7,119 nt of DNA, from positions 1 to 7,119 of the forward strand of contig DNIP01000088.1 in NCBI GenBank assembly GCA_003499325.1, in the 5' to 3' direction. This document shows positions 1-5,095 of this stretch, piece by piece (the stretch's first letter is position 1; each line of letters begins with the position of its first letter). Both the position numbers and the translations under genes were made by a program. The notes under the pieces were generated by a model, which had not been told where the DNA came from, ran no database searches, and was given only the letters and a program-made list of their open reading frames with translations. Source of the stretch: Oscillospiraceae bacterium. Its GTDB lineage: Bacteria > Bacillota > Clostridia > Oscillospirales > Acutalibacteraceae.

Positions 1-18
1 ACAAAGGAGGCTTCCGAA

Positions 19-579
19 ATGAGTATTTTTGAGAATTTGAACCAATCCCCCGCCCCTGCGGTAAATACTGCTAAGCCAGAGGAAGGCAGCTTTACCTTTG
101 TGTTCAACGCGCTTCCCGAGAGCGCCGAGGAGATGAAGCGTCTGCCCGAGGCGCGCCTTGATACGCCGTACAAGACCGCCGCGCTGACCGTTTGCGCTCT
201 GTGCGCCTATGCCGCCGCTCCTGAGATCGGCAGGGAAATGCTGGACTTCCTCAAAGGTCCCGCTCCCCTCTCGCCGTATGAGATCAGCTTTCTCAATGAC
301 CGCTTCCGCGAGGGCAAGCACATCCCGTTCTCCTACTTTGCCGGAGCAACTCCTGAAAACAATTACACGCCCTCTCAGCCGTTCACCGTTACGGTTTTCT
401 CCAATCCCTACTCGTTCCAAAACGAGGGCTGGGCGACACTGCACCTGAACTCCGGCGGCGCGGATTCACCCCGCCAGATCAAGCTGCGCCTTAAGCCCTC
501 GGAGGGTAAATGGTATTTAAGCGAGCAGATGATCATGGTCGGTATCCGCACACCGCAAAAGGACGATCCGTGGGCATAA
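19..579 (+). CDS. DUF6935-like small soluble protein, function unknown
   Basis: A complete 186-aa protein. It starts at ATG 19, with AAAGGAGG (3-10) 8 bases upstream, and ends at TAA 577-579. There is no signal peptide; the Ala-rich stretch at about residues 55-70 (TVCALCAYAAA) looks like a buried helix rather than a membrane span. Visible landmarks are LDTPYKTAALTVCALC (about 47-62), LSPYEISFLNDR (about 84-95), FSYFAGATPENNYTPSQPF (about 104-122) and GGADSPRQIKLRLK (about 145-158), with an acidic/Trp end DDPWA. From memory these match a family called DUF6935, found mainly in Ruminococcus-like Firmicutes; no function is known to me. The promoter lies outside the window. The gene is monocistronic, because a strong terminator follows 24 bases after the stop. 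Sure that it is a real gene, moderately sure of the family, no claim on role. Confidence 0.88.
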   Translation: MSIFENLNQSPAPAVNTAKPEEGSFTFVFNALPESAEEMKRLPEARLDTPYKTAALTVCALCAYAAAPEIGREMLDFLKGPAPLSPYEISFLNDRFREGKHIPFSYFAGATPENNYTPSQPFTVTVFSNPYSFQNEGWATLHLNSGGADSPRQIKLRLKPSEGKWYLSEQMIMVGIRTPQKDDPWA

Positions 580-581
580 CA

Positions 582-599
582 AGCATATAAAGCATATAA
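582..599. repeat. 9-bp tandem duplication AGCATATAA x2
   Basis: Two exact, adjacent copies of AGCATATAA sit between the stop codon of the first gene and its terminator. Read on the minus strand they form the pyrimidine-rich tail behind the hairpin at 604-631, so they may help that hairpin stop transcription arriving from the right. Likely a slippage duplication. Confidence 0.6.
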
Positions 600-603
600 A
601 ACA

Positions 604-641
604 GGCTCCCTTTGCCAAAGCAGAGGGAGCCGTATTATTTT
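604..641. terminator. Rho-independent terminator, probably bidirectional
   Basis: GGCTCCCT (604-611) pairs perfectly with AGGGAGCC (624-631). The stem continues inward through a T·G pair and TGC/GCA, giving about 11 pairs around the 4-base loop CAAA (616-619). On the plus strand it is followed by GTATTATTTT. On the minus strand the stem is followed by TGTTTTATATGCTTTAT. It therefore fits as a shared stop for the convergent genes ending at 579 (+) and 755 (-). Confidence 0.88.
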
Positions 642-714
642 ACAATGATAATCTTCCCGATGCAAGCACGAAAGACACGATACCATCACTGCGCGATTTG
701 CTACTTAGTATAAG

Positions 715-741
715 TCCGGAGGATCCATACTCCCCTGCGGA
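715..741 (-). terminator. Weak 3' hairpin after the 755-1426 gene
   Basis: Read on the minus strand, TCCG plus GGGGA pair with TCCTC plus CGGA, with a 2-base bulge and a 7-base loop, starting 13 bases past the stop codon. One pair is G·U and forms only in minus-strand RNA, which favours action on that strand. There is no proper U tract behind it, so it may only protect the mRNA end; the stronger hairpin at 604-631 may do the terminating. Confidence 0.35.
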
Positions 742-754
742 TTCCTTTGCAGCA

Positions 755-1426
755 TCAATTCTCCGCCAGCATCCTTTTAGACTTTGATAAGAACAAGAGA
801 TACAGGATGTATTTGATGAAGTTGATCAGGATAGACGCACCCATCAGCAGCACCGAGGTAGAGCTGAACGAGTTTGCCTCATTGCGAAAGAAGGTTGAGA
901 AAAAGCTGAGTACAAAGGTGATACATTCCACAGCAATGATCAGCTTGAGCACCGTAGCGCCTTTTTTTCCGATATCCTCACGCCCGAGCTGAAAGGCGAT
1001 CTGCATCACTCCCGCGATGACAAAGATCGTCGCCAGCGTCTCTGACAGTGTGGAGAGCGAATACATAATACTGCCAATGCCTTTATTGACTAAAAAGACC
1101 TGAACGACAGAAAAAACAATCCCAACGCTCAAAAAGACAAGCGCCGTCTTAAAATTCTCGTTATCATTCCGCGCGTTGATATAGCCGACCAGGTTCATGA
1201 TGAACGACGTAACCATCAATACCACATAAGTGATCGCCATGATGACGGAGACGACAAGGGCTCCGAGCGACACAGCGGCGGCACTGTTAAGCGTTTCGTT
1301 CCCATCCGAAAGATACAATATAGCAGTTGTAATAACTCCGATAATCAGACAAATGTAGGCGAACAGCTTCAATATTTCGGCGGTAAAGATCCGCTTGACG
1401 CCCTTTGCGACATTAGGAAAGCTCAT
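755..1426 (-). CDS. Six-helix membrane protein of unknown family, paralogue of the 1567-2247 gene
   Basis: A 223-aa integral membrane protein. The start is ATG 1424-1426, not the in-frame TTG at 1450: AAAGGAG (1435-1441) lies 8 bases before this ATG and would be inside the longer reading. The paralogue also begins at the same motif (MxFPNxAKGVKxIFTAxIL). Hydrophobic spans fall at roughly residues 19-40, 50-82 (one or two passes), 94-114, 128-147, 158-180 and 188-214. The short basic N-terminus (KGVKR) and the C-terminus (LSKSKRML) suggest that both ends lie in the cytoplasm. There are no catalytic motifs, metal-binding clusters or transporter signatures, and I do not recognise the family. The gene has its own promoter (1472-1500) and is separated from its upstream paralogue by a terminator, so the two are neighbours rather than an operon. 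It is probably the product of an old tandem duplication, since the two proteins are alike along the whole length but well diverged. Confidence 0.88.
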   Translation of the reverse strand: MSFPNVAKGVKRIFTAEILKLFAYICLIIGVITTAILYLSDGNETLNSAAAVSLGALVVSVIMAITYVVLMVTSFIMNLVGYINARNDNENFKTALVFLSVGIVFSVVQVFLVNKGIGSIMYSLSTLSETLATIFVIAGVMQIAFQLGREDIGKKGATVLKLIIAVECITFVLSFFSTFFRNEANSFSSTSVLLMGASILINFIKYILYLLFLSKSKRMLAEN

Positions 1427-1434
1427 ACATCCTA

Positions 1435-1441
1435 CTCCTTT
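1435..1441 (-). promoter_or_regulatory. Ribosome binding site that fixes the start at 1426
   Basis: AAAGGAG on the minus strand, 8 bases before ATG 1426. It lies inside the frame that opens at TTG 1450, so that longer frame would have to translate through it. This supports the shorter protein. Confidence 0.8.
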
Positions 1442-1471
1442 CTCAAGCAATGACGCAATCAGTACCTCTCT

Positions 1472-1500
1472 ATTGTATCACAGCTTTTGTGATTAATAAA
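1472..1500 (-). promoter_or_regulatory. Promoter of the 755-1426 gene (extended -10)
   Basis: On the minus strand the -10 is TACAAT (1472-1477), preceded by TGA, which makes an extended -10 (TGnTACAAT). The -35 position at 17-base spacing reads TTTATT (1495-1500), a poor match, as is common with extended -10 promoters. Transcription would begin near 1465, leaving a leader of about 40 bases that contains the ribosome binding site. Confidence 0.55.
1477..1493 (-). promoter_or_regulatory. Inverted repeat ATCACA-N5-TGTGAT inside the promoter spacer
   Basis: Perfect 6-bp arms (1477-1482 and 1488-1493) with a 5-bp spacer fill the region between the -35 and -10 positions. A repressor bound here would block RNA polymerase, so this is a candidate operator. 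The half-sites run in the opposite order to a CRP/FNR-type TGTGA-N6-TCACA site, so I do not assign it to that family. Confidence 0.4.
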
Positions 1501-1520
1501 GAGAAAATTGGAAAAAAGTA

Positions 1521-1555
1521 GAAAAGAAAAAGCAGCCGCCCTTTCGGACGACTGC
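1521..1555 (-). terminator. Rho-independent terminator of the 1567-2247 gene
   Basis: On the minus strand, GCAGTCGTCC and GGGCGGCTGC form a 10-pair stem (two G·U pairs) closed by a GAAA (GNRA-type) tetraloop, followed directly by TTTTTCTTTTC. It begins 11 bases after the stop codon and sits just upstream of the next gene's promoter, insulating the two paralogues from each other. Confidence 0.93.
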
Positions 1556-1566
1556 GATAGGATCAA

Positions 1567-2247
1567 TTATTTTTCCTCGTTCAGCATTTTCTTCGACTGA
1601 GAAAGGAAGGTCAGGAACATGATGTACTGAACAATGCTCAATACGACTGAAACCACCGCAAGAATCATAGCGGTTACCATGATCGCAACGTTAGCCATCA
1701 TGAAGGATGAAACGATGCTGAGGATAACGGAGAGACCCGCGATAACAACGATCATCTTGAGGATGTTGGAGCCCTTAGTGCTGACGTCGCCTCTGTTGAG
1801 CTGATCAGCCAGCTTGATGCATCCGCTGATAATGAAGATGATAACGAACGCGCCCATCAGGGAGCCGACAGACATAAACAGAGCGAAAACGACGCGGCTT
1901 AAGCGCATGAACAGGCCGCCGATAATCGTAGCGACAATGCCGATGATCAGGCAGATCAAAGCGCTCTTGAAGCTCTCTTCATCCTTCTTCGCGTTGACAA
2001 TACCAACGATCTGCATAATGAACGCAATTAAACTCAGGATACTGTACGCCGCCAGTAAGAGCATACTGCCCATCGAACCGCCGAGCAGCGCCGCAACACC
2101 TGCATTACTGCCTTTGGTAGCGTCGGCTGCCATTAAACCGCCGACAAGGATGATAAAGCCGATGATCTCGCAGATAGCGCCGATCAACATTAAAATCTGG
2201 GCTGTGAAAATATTCTTCACGCCCTTTGCCGCATTAGGAAATCTCAT
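1567..2247 (-). CDS. Six-helix membrane protein of unknown family, paralogue of the 755-1426 gene
   Basis: A 226-aa integral membrane protein. The frame stays open to an ATG at 2316, but that codon lies upstream of the predicted transcription start (about 2298). ATG 2245-2247 has AAGGAG (2258-2263) 10 bases before it and matches the start of the paralogue, so it is preferred. Hydrophobic spans lie at about residues 19-41, 50-66, 67-85, 97-115, 118-147, 161-182 and 186-215, giving six or seven passes. Stretches shared with the paralogue are MxFPNxAKGVKxIFTAxIL (1-19), FIMxxVGxxNAxxDxExFK (about 76-94), QLxRxDxxxKG (about 149-159) and FLSxSKxML (about 214-222). The most conserved parts are the cytoplasm-side N-terminus and the loop rich in Asn/Asp/Lys, which could be a partner-binding surface (inference). 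No enzyme or transporter motif is visible. Composition is richer in small residues (Ala, Gly, Met) than the paralogue. It is transcribed alone, from a near-consensus promoter, divergently from the ATPase gene. Confidence 0.88.
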   Translation of the reverse strand: MRFPNAAKGVKNIFTAQILMLIGAICEIIGFIILVGGLMAADATKGSNAGVAALLGGSMGSMLLLAAYSILSLIAFIMQIVGIVNAKKDEESFKSALICLIIGIVATIIGGLFMRLSRVVFALFMSVGSLMGAFVIIFIISGCIKLADQLNRGDVSTKGSNILKMIVVIAGLSVILSIVSSFMMANVAIMVTAMILAVVSVVLSIVQYIMFLTFLSQSKKMLNEEK

Positions 2248-2274
2248 GAAACAAATTCTCCTTTTTTGATTATT

Positions 2275-2296
2275 ATTCACTTTATATTGAGTGAAT
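2275..2296 (-). promoter_or_regulatory. Inverted repeat ATTCACT-N8-AGTGAAT at the transcript start
   Basis: Perfect 7-bp arms (2275-2281 and 2290-2296) with an 8-bp spacer begin about two bases past the predicted transcription start of the 1567-2247 gene. It could be an operator just downstream of the promoter, or a 5' hairpin protecting the mRNA. It shares the core TCAC...GTGA with the repeat in the paralogue's promoter, though the spacing differs. Confidence 0.45.
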
Positions 2297-2304
2297 TTAC
2301 GTTT

Positions 2305-2333
2305 ATTATAGCACATATAAACATAAATGTCAC
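2305..2333 (-). promoter_or_regulatory. Near-consensus sigma-A promoter of the 1567-2247 gene
   Basis: On the minus strand the -35 is GTGACA (2328-2333, 5 of 6 consensus). A 17-base spacer follows, then TATAAT (2305-2310, perfect) preceded by TGC, an extended -10. An AT-only palindrome AATTAT-TTA-ATAATT (2335-2349) lies directly upstream of the -35, where an UP element would sit. This is the strongest promoter in the window and predicts high basal expression unless it is repressed. Confidence 0.8.
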
Positions 2334-2393
2334 GAATTATTTAATAATTGTTACTTTTTTATTCTCTTATTGTCGTTATCATATGCCATCAGG

Positions 2394-2423
2394 GAGCGGA
2401 TTTATTATGAAAAATAATCGCTC
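2394..2423 (+). other. Imperfect hairpin in the divergent intergenic region
   Basis: GAGCG (2394-2398) pairs with CGCTC (2419-2423). Inside that, ATT-ATT pairs with AAT-AAT if two single bases are bulged out, giving about 11 pairs. TTTATG follows. It lies between the two divergent promoters, upstream of the ATPase -35, with no gene reading into it. It may be a DNA-level regulatory element, or chance pairing in AT-rich DNA. Apart from this and the promoters, the 299-base gap 2248-2546 shows nothing further. Confidence 0.25.
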
Positions 2424-2458
2424 TTTATGAATAAAAACTGAATATTAACTTTCTTCTA

Positions 2459-2488
2459 TTGACGGTTAATCTTCAATTATGGTATATT
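2459..2488 (+). promoter_or_regulatory. Promoter of the P-type ATPase gene
   Basis: The -35 is TTGACG (2459-2464, 5 of 6). An 18-base spacer follows, then TATATT (2483-2488, 5 of 6) preceded by TGG, an extended -10. Transcription would start near 2495, leaving a leader of about 50 bases. No riboswitch-like fold, such as a Mg2+ or Mn2+ sensor, fits in that short leader. Confidence 0.65.
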
Positions 2489-2546
2489 TTACATAAGCAA
2501 ATCCAAAAACGGTCAACCTGATTGATCGATTTACAGGGAGGAAGAT

Positions 2547-4901
2547 ATGGAAGAAAAGCAACATCCTCTACAGGGACTTTCCGCCGCAGAGGTGGCAGAA
2601 CGCGTCCGTGACGGTAAGATCAATACCGCTTCGACTGTCAAGACGAAGTCCATCAAACGGATCTTCATCGATAACATCTGCACCGTGTTCAACGGGATCA
2701 ACGTCATCCTGTTCATCCTGCTGCTGCTCGTCGGCTCCTACAAGAACCTGCTGTTCATCGGCGTTGTGCTGTTCAACACCGTCATCGGTATCGTGCAAGA
2801 GATCCGCTCCAAGCAGAGCGTGGACAAGCTCACGATCCTCACAGAAAGCAAGCTGACCGTCCTGCGCGACGGCAAGGAGGTACAGCTGAGCAAGGATGAA
2901 CTCGTGCTTGACGACGTCATCGTCCTGTCGCGCGGCAATCAGGTGCCTGCCGACTGTATTGTGATCGACGGCGATTGCAGTGCGAACGAAAGCCTGCTCA
3001 CGGGTGAATCCGACCTGATCGTCAAGAAGGTCGGCGACGAGCTGCTCTCGGGCAGCTTTATCGCGTCGGGTAACTGTTACTGCCGCGTCAACCGCGTCGG
3101 CGCCGATAGCTATGCCGCCAAGATCAATAACGAAGCAAAGTATCTCAAAAAGAACAATTCGCAGATCCTCAATTCCTTCAACACCATCATCAAGATCTGC
3201 TCCTTCATCATCTTCCCTGTCGGTATTCTGATGTTTGTGATCAAATACTTTGTCCAGCATCAGGAGATGACCGACACGGTCGTGTCCACGGTCGGCGCAC
3301 TGGTCGGCATGATCCCCGGCGGCATGATCCTGCTCACCTCGGGCGTGCTGGCGGTATCGGTCGTGCGGCTTGCGAAGAAGAAGGTGCTGGTCAACGAGAT
3401 GTACTGCATCGAAACGCTCGCGCGCGTTGACGTCATCTGTCTGGACAAGACAGGCACCCTGACTGCCGAGATCATGAACGTGCATGACGTCGTGCCGATC
3501 AACTGTGAACAAGACGAAATCATGACGGCGCTATCCTCCATCGCCTCGGTCGACGAGGTCAACGCCACCGCGGAGGCGGTTCATCAATTCACCGAAAACG
3601 TCGAGCCGCTCTCATGCAGGGGATTTACTCCCTTCTCCTCCGAGACCAAGTGGTCGGGCGGTAACTTTGAGAACGGCAGAACCTATATCATGGGCGCGGC
3701 GGAGTTTGTATTTTCTGATAAAGAAAAATACACTGAGGTTTACCGGGCAATCGCGGATGTGCATGACACCGTTCGCATCCTCGTTTTAGCAAAATCCTCC
3801 ACCCCCATCGAAAACAAACAGCTCCCCGAGGAGCGTCAGCCGATGGCGCTGGTGCTGATCAAGGATCAGCTCCGCGACAACGTACAGGATACGGTCAACT
3901 ACTTCAAGGAACAGGGCGTTACCCTCAAGGTCATCTCAGGCGACAGCGTCAAGACTGTGCAGAATATCGCCAAGGACTGCGGCATTGAGGGTGCGGAGAA
4001 CGCCGTGGATATGTCCACCGTCACCACCGAGGAAGAATTAGCAGAAGTTGCCGAGCGCTGTAATGTATTCGGCAGAGTGACTCCCGCGCAGAAGAAAAAG
4101 CTGTTGATCGCGCTCAAGAAGAAGGGTCACAAGGTCGCAATGACGGGCGACGGCGTCAATGACGTACTGGCGCTCAAGGAGGCCGACTGCTCCGTCGCGA
4201 TGGCGGCAGGCAGTGAGGCGGCGCGCAACGTATCTCAGCTCGTGCTGGTCAACAATGATTTTGCCGCGATGCCCCATGTTGTGGCGGAAGGCAGAAAGAC
4301 CATCAACAACATTGAGCGCAGTTCCTCGCTGTATTTGGTCAAGACCATGTACTCGATCCTGCTCTCCGTCTTTTTCCTGTTCTCGAGCTCCATCTATCCC
4401 TTCGAACCGATCCAGCTCTCGCTGATCGGCGCGCTGACCGTCGGCTTCCCGTCCTTTGTACTGGCATTACAGCCGAATAAGAACATTGTTCGCGGTAACT
4501 TTACCTTTAATATTATCACGCGCGCGGCTCCTGCGGCGATCTGTATCGCGCTGAACACCATTGTGATCACCCTGCTGAGCAACACGCTCGGGATCTCTCA
4601 GCCCGAGATCTCCTCCATGGCGATGTACACCACCTCGTTGATCGGACTGATGCTGATCTTCAGACTGTGTATTCCGTTCAACGCCCTGCGCGGCGCGATG
4701 CTCACGATCAGCACGGTGGGGCTTGTACTCGCGATGATCGTATTCAGCGATTTCTTCAAGCTCGTACCGCTCGGCCACAATGCGCTGATCTTGCAGATCG
4801 TCATGGCGGTCGGTATGGTCATCCTGTTCAACGTGCTGTACAGTGTTGCGGACAAAGAGATCGAAAAGCGCAAGCTCCAACCCCATAAAGCAACAGCATA
4901 A
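2547..4901 (+). CDS. P-type ATPase, CtpE-like branch, transport substrate uncertain
   Basis: A complete 784-aa ATP-driven membrane pump. It starts at ATG 2547, with AGGGAGG (2535-2541) 5 bases before. The domain order is intact. A short cytoplasmic N-terminus has no metal-binding domain. TM1-2 lie at about 45-84. The actuator domain has TGES at 152-155. TM3-4 lie at about 213-275. The phosphorylation site is DKTGTLT, with Asp300. The nucleotide-binding domain has SSETKWSG (364-371) and GAAE (383-386) where many members have KGAPE. ISGDS lies at 463-467 and the hinge is TGDGVND at 533-539. TM5-10 lie at about 594-765. All catalytic residues are present, so it should be an active ATPase. The sequence around TM5-6 (NNIERSSSLYLVKTMYS, then GFPSFVLALQPN) places it with CtpE-like pumps; Mycobacterium CtpE is linked to Ca2+ uptake. 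However, TM4 reads IPGGM (256-260) rather than IPEGL, and I see no acidic residue in the middle of TM4, TM5 or TM6, so calling it a Ca2+ or Mg2+ pump is not justified. It is transcribed alone, with its own promoter and terminator. Confidence 0.96.
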   Translation: MEEKQHPLQGLSAAEVAERVRDGKINTASTVKTKSIKRIFIDNICTVFNGINVILFILLLLVGSYKNLLFIGVVLFNTVIGIVQEIRSKQSVDKLTILTESKLTVLRDGKEVQLSKDELVLDDVIVLSRGNQVPADCIVIDGDCSANESLLTGESDLIVKKVGDELLSGSFIASGNCYCRVNRVGADSYAAKINNEAKYLKKNNSQILNSFNTIIKICSFIIFPVGILMFVIKYFVQHQEMTDTVVSTVGALVGMIPGGMILLTSGVLAVSVVRLAKKKVLVNEMYCIETLARVDVICLDKTGTLTAEIMNVHDVVPINCEQDEIMTALSSIASVDEVNATAEAVHQFTENVEPLSCRGFTPFSSETKWSGGNFENGRTYIMGAAEFVFSDKEKYTEVYRAIADVHDTVRILVLAKSSTPIENKQLPEERQPMALVLIKDQLRDNVQDTVNYFKEQGVTLKVISGDSVKTVQNIAKDCGIEGAENAVDMSTVTTEEELAEVAERCNVFGRVTPAQKKKLLIALKKKGHKVAMTGDGVNDVLALKEADCSVAMAAGSEAARNVSQLVLVNNDFAAMPHVVAEGRKTINNIERSSSLYLVKTMYSILLSVFFLFSSSIYPFEPIQLSLIGALTVGFPSFVLALQPNKNIVRGNFTFNIITRAAPAAICIALNTIVITLLSNTLGISQPEISSMAMYTTSLIGLMLIFRLCIPFNALRGAMLTISTVGLVLAMIVFSDFFKLVPLGHNALILQIVMAVGMVILFNVLYSVADKEIEKRKLQPHKATA

Positions 4902-4914
4902 CAGTTATGTAATC

Positions 4915-4946
4915 ATCCCCTGTCAAGCGGCAGGGGATATTTCTTA
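4915..4946 (+). terminator. Rho-independent terminator of the ATPase gene
   Basis: ATCCCCTGTC (4915-4924) and GGCAGGGGAT (4929-4938) form a 10-pair stem with one T·G pair and the loop AAGC. It begins 13 bases after the stop codon and is followed by the moderately T-rich run ATTTCTTA. Confidence 0.85.
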
Positions 4947-4994
4947 TACGGAATTAAAAATATTTTCAAAATTTTTCTCTTTTTCCTTGTTTTT

Positions 4995-5039
4995 TGTCAT
5001 ACTCCTGTCATACTGTCTTTGTTATACTGTAACCACAGT
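4995..5039 (+). promoter_or_regulatory. Promoter region with three TGTYATACT repeats and an inverted repeat
   Basis: TGTCATACT occurs at 4995-5003 and 5006-5014, and TGTTATACT at 5020-5028. The last copy is itself an extended -10 (TGT plus TATACT, 5023-5028) with no good -35 at 17 bases, so the promoter may need an activator. The upstream copies would be natural binding sites, although their spacing (11 then 14 bases) is uneven. Overlapping the -10 is the inverted repeat ACTGT-AACC-ACAGT (5026-5039), a possible operator. Predicted transcription start near 5035, about 57 bases before the surface-protein gene. Confidence 0.5.
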
Positions 5040-5065
5040 CAAGGAGAAAACCAAAACTTAAAATA

Positions 5066-5095
5066 ATGGCTGAAATAAGGAGGAACTTAAAATGA
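5066..5095 (+). CDS. Possible 9-codon leader peptide overlapping the next start (ATGA)
   Basis: A mini-ORF encoding MAEIRRNLK ends in a TGA (5093-5095) that overlaps the ATG (5092-5094) of the following gene. Its two AGG codons are the Shine-Dalgarno sequence of that gene. Such an arrangement could couple translation. Against it, the only ribosome binding site ahead (AAGGAG, 5041-5046) is 19 bases from its ATG, too far for efficient initiation. It may be coincidence. Confidence 0.2.
   Translation: MAEIRRNLK

Noticed and set aside
449..787. A plus-strand frame without stop codons running through the terminator into the 755-1426 gene, including a plausible-looking tail (SPEDPYSPADSFAAS)
   Set aside because: It has no in-frame ATG with a ribosome binding site, it would cross a strong terminator, its codon choice differs from the real genes, and it overlaps genes on both strands. 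A gene remnant cannot be fully excluded.
1427..1450. Eight extra N-terminal residues from an upstream TTG for the 755-1426 gene
   Set aside because: The extension contains the ribosome binding site of ATG 1426 and is absent from the paralogue's conserved start.
1477..1493. CRP/FNR-type binding site
   Set aside because: The half-sites are TCACA...TGTGA with 5 bases between, the reverse order of the TGTGA-N6-TCACA consensus.
1814..2269. A 151-codon plus-strand frame opposite the 1567-2247 gene
   Set aside because: It is a mirror of the membrane protein, rich in Ile, Met and Pro, with no start signal; the minus-strand gene has a promoter, a terminator and a paralogue supporting it.
2248..2316. 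Twenty-three extra N-terminal residues from ATG 2316 for the 1567-2247 gene
   Set aside because: That ATG lies upstream of the predicted transcription start and next to the -10 box, so it would not be on the mRNA.
2495..2546. A metal-sensing riboswitch ahead of the ATPase
   Set aside because: The leader is only about 50 bases and contains no strong stem or terminator/anti-terminator pair.
2568..3512. A 314-codon open frame on the minus strand inside the P-type ATPase gene
   Set aside because: It is antisense to a fully conserved ATPase coding region, has an Asp/His-heavy composition typical of a reversed GC-rich gene, and has no recognisable motif.
4843..5061. A 72-codon plus-strand frame starting inside the ATPase gene
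   Set aside because: It runs through the terminator hairpin and the next promoter; no ribosome binding site and no independent support.
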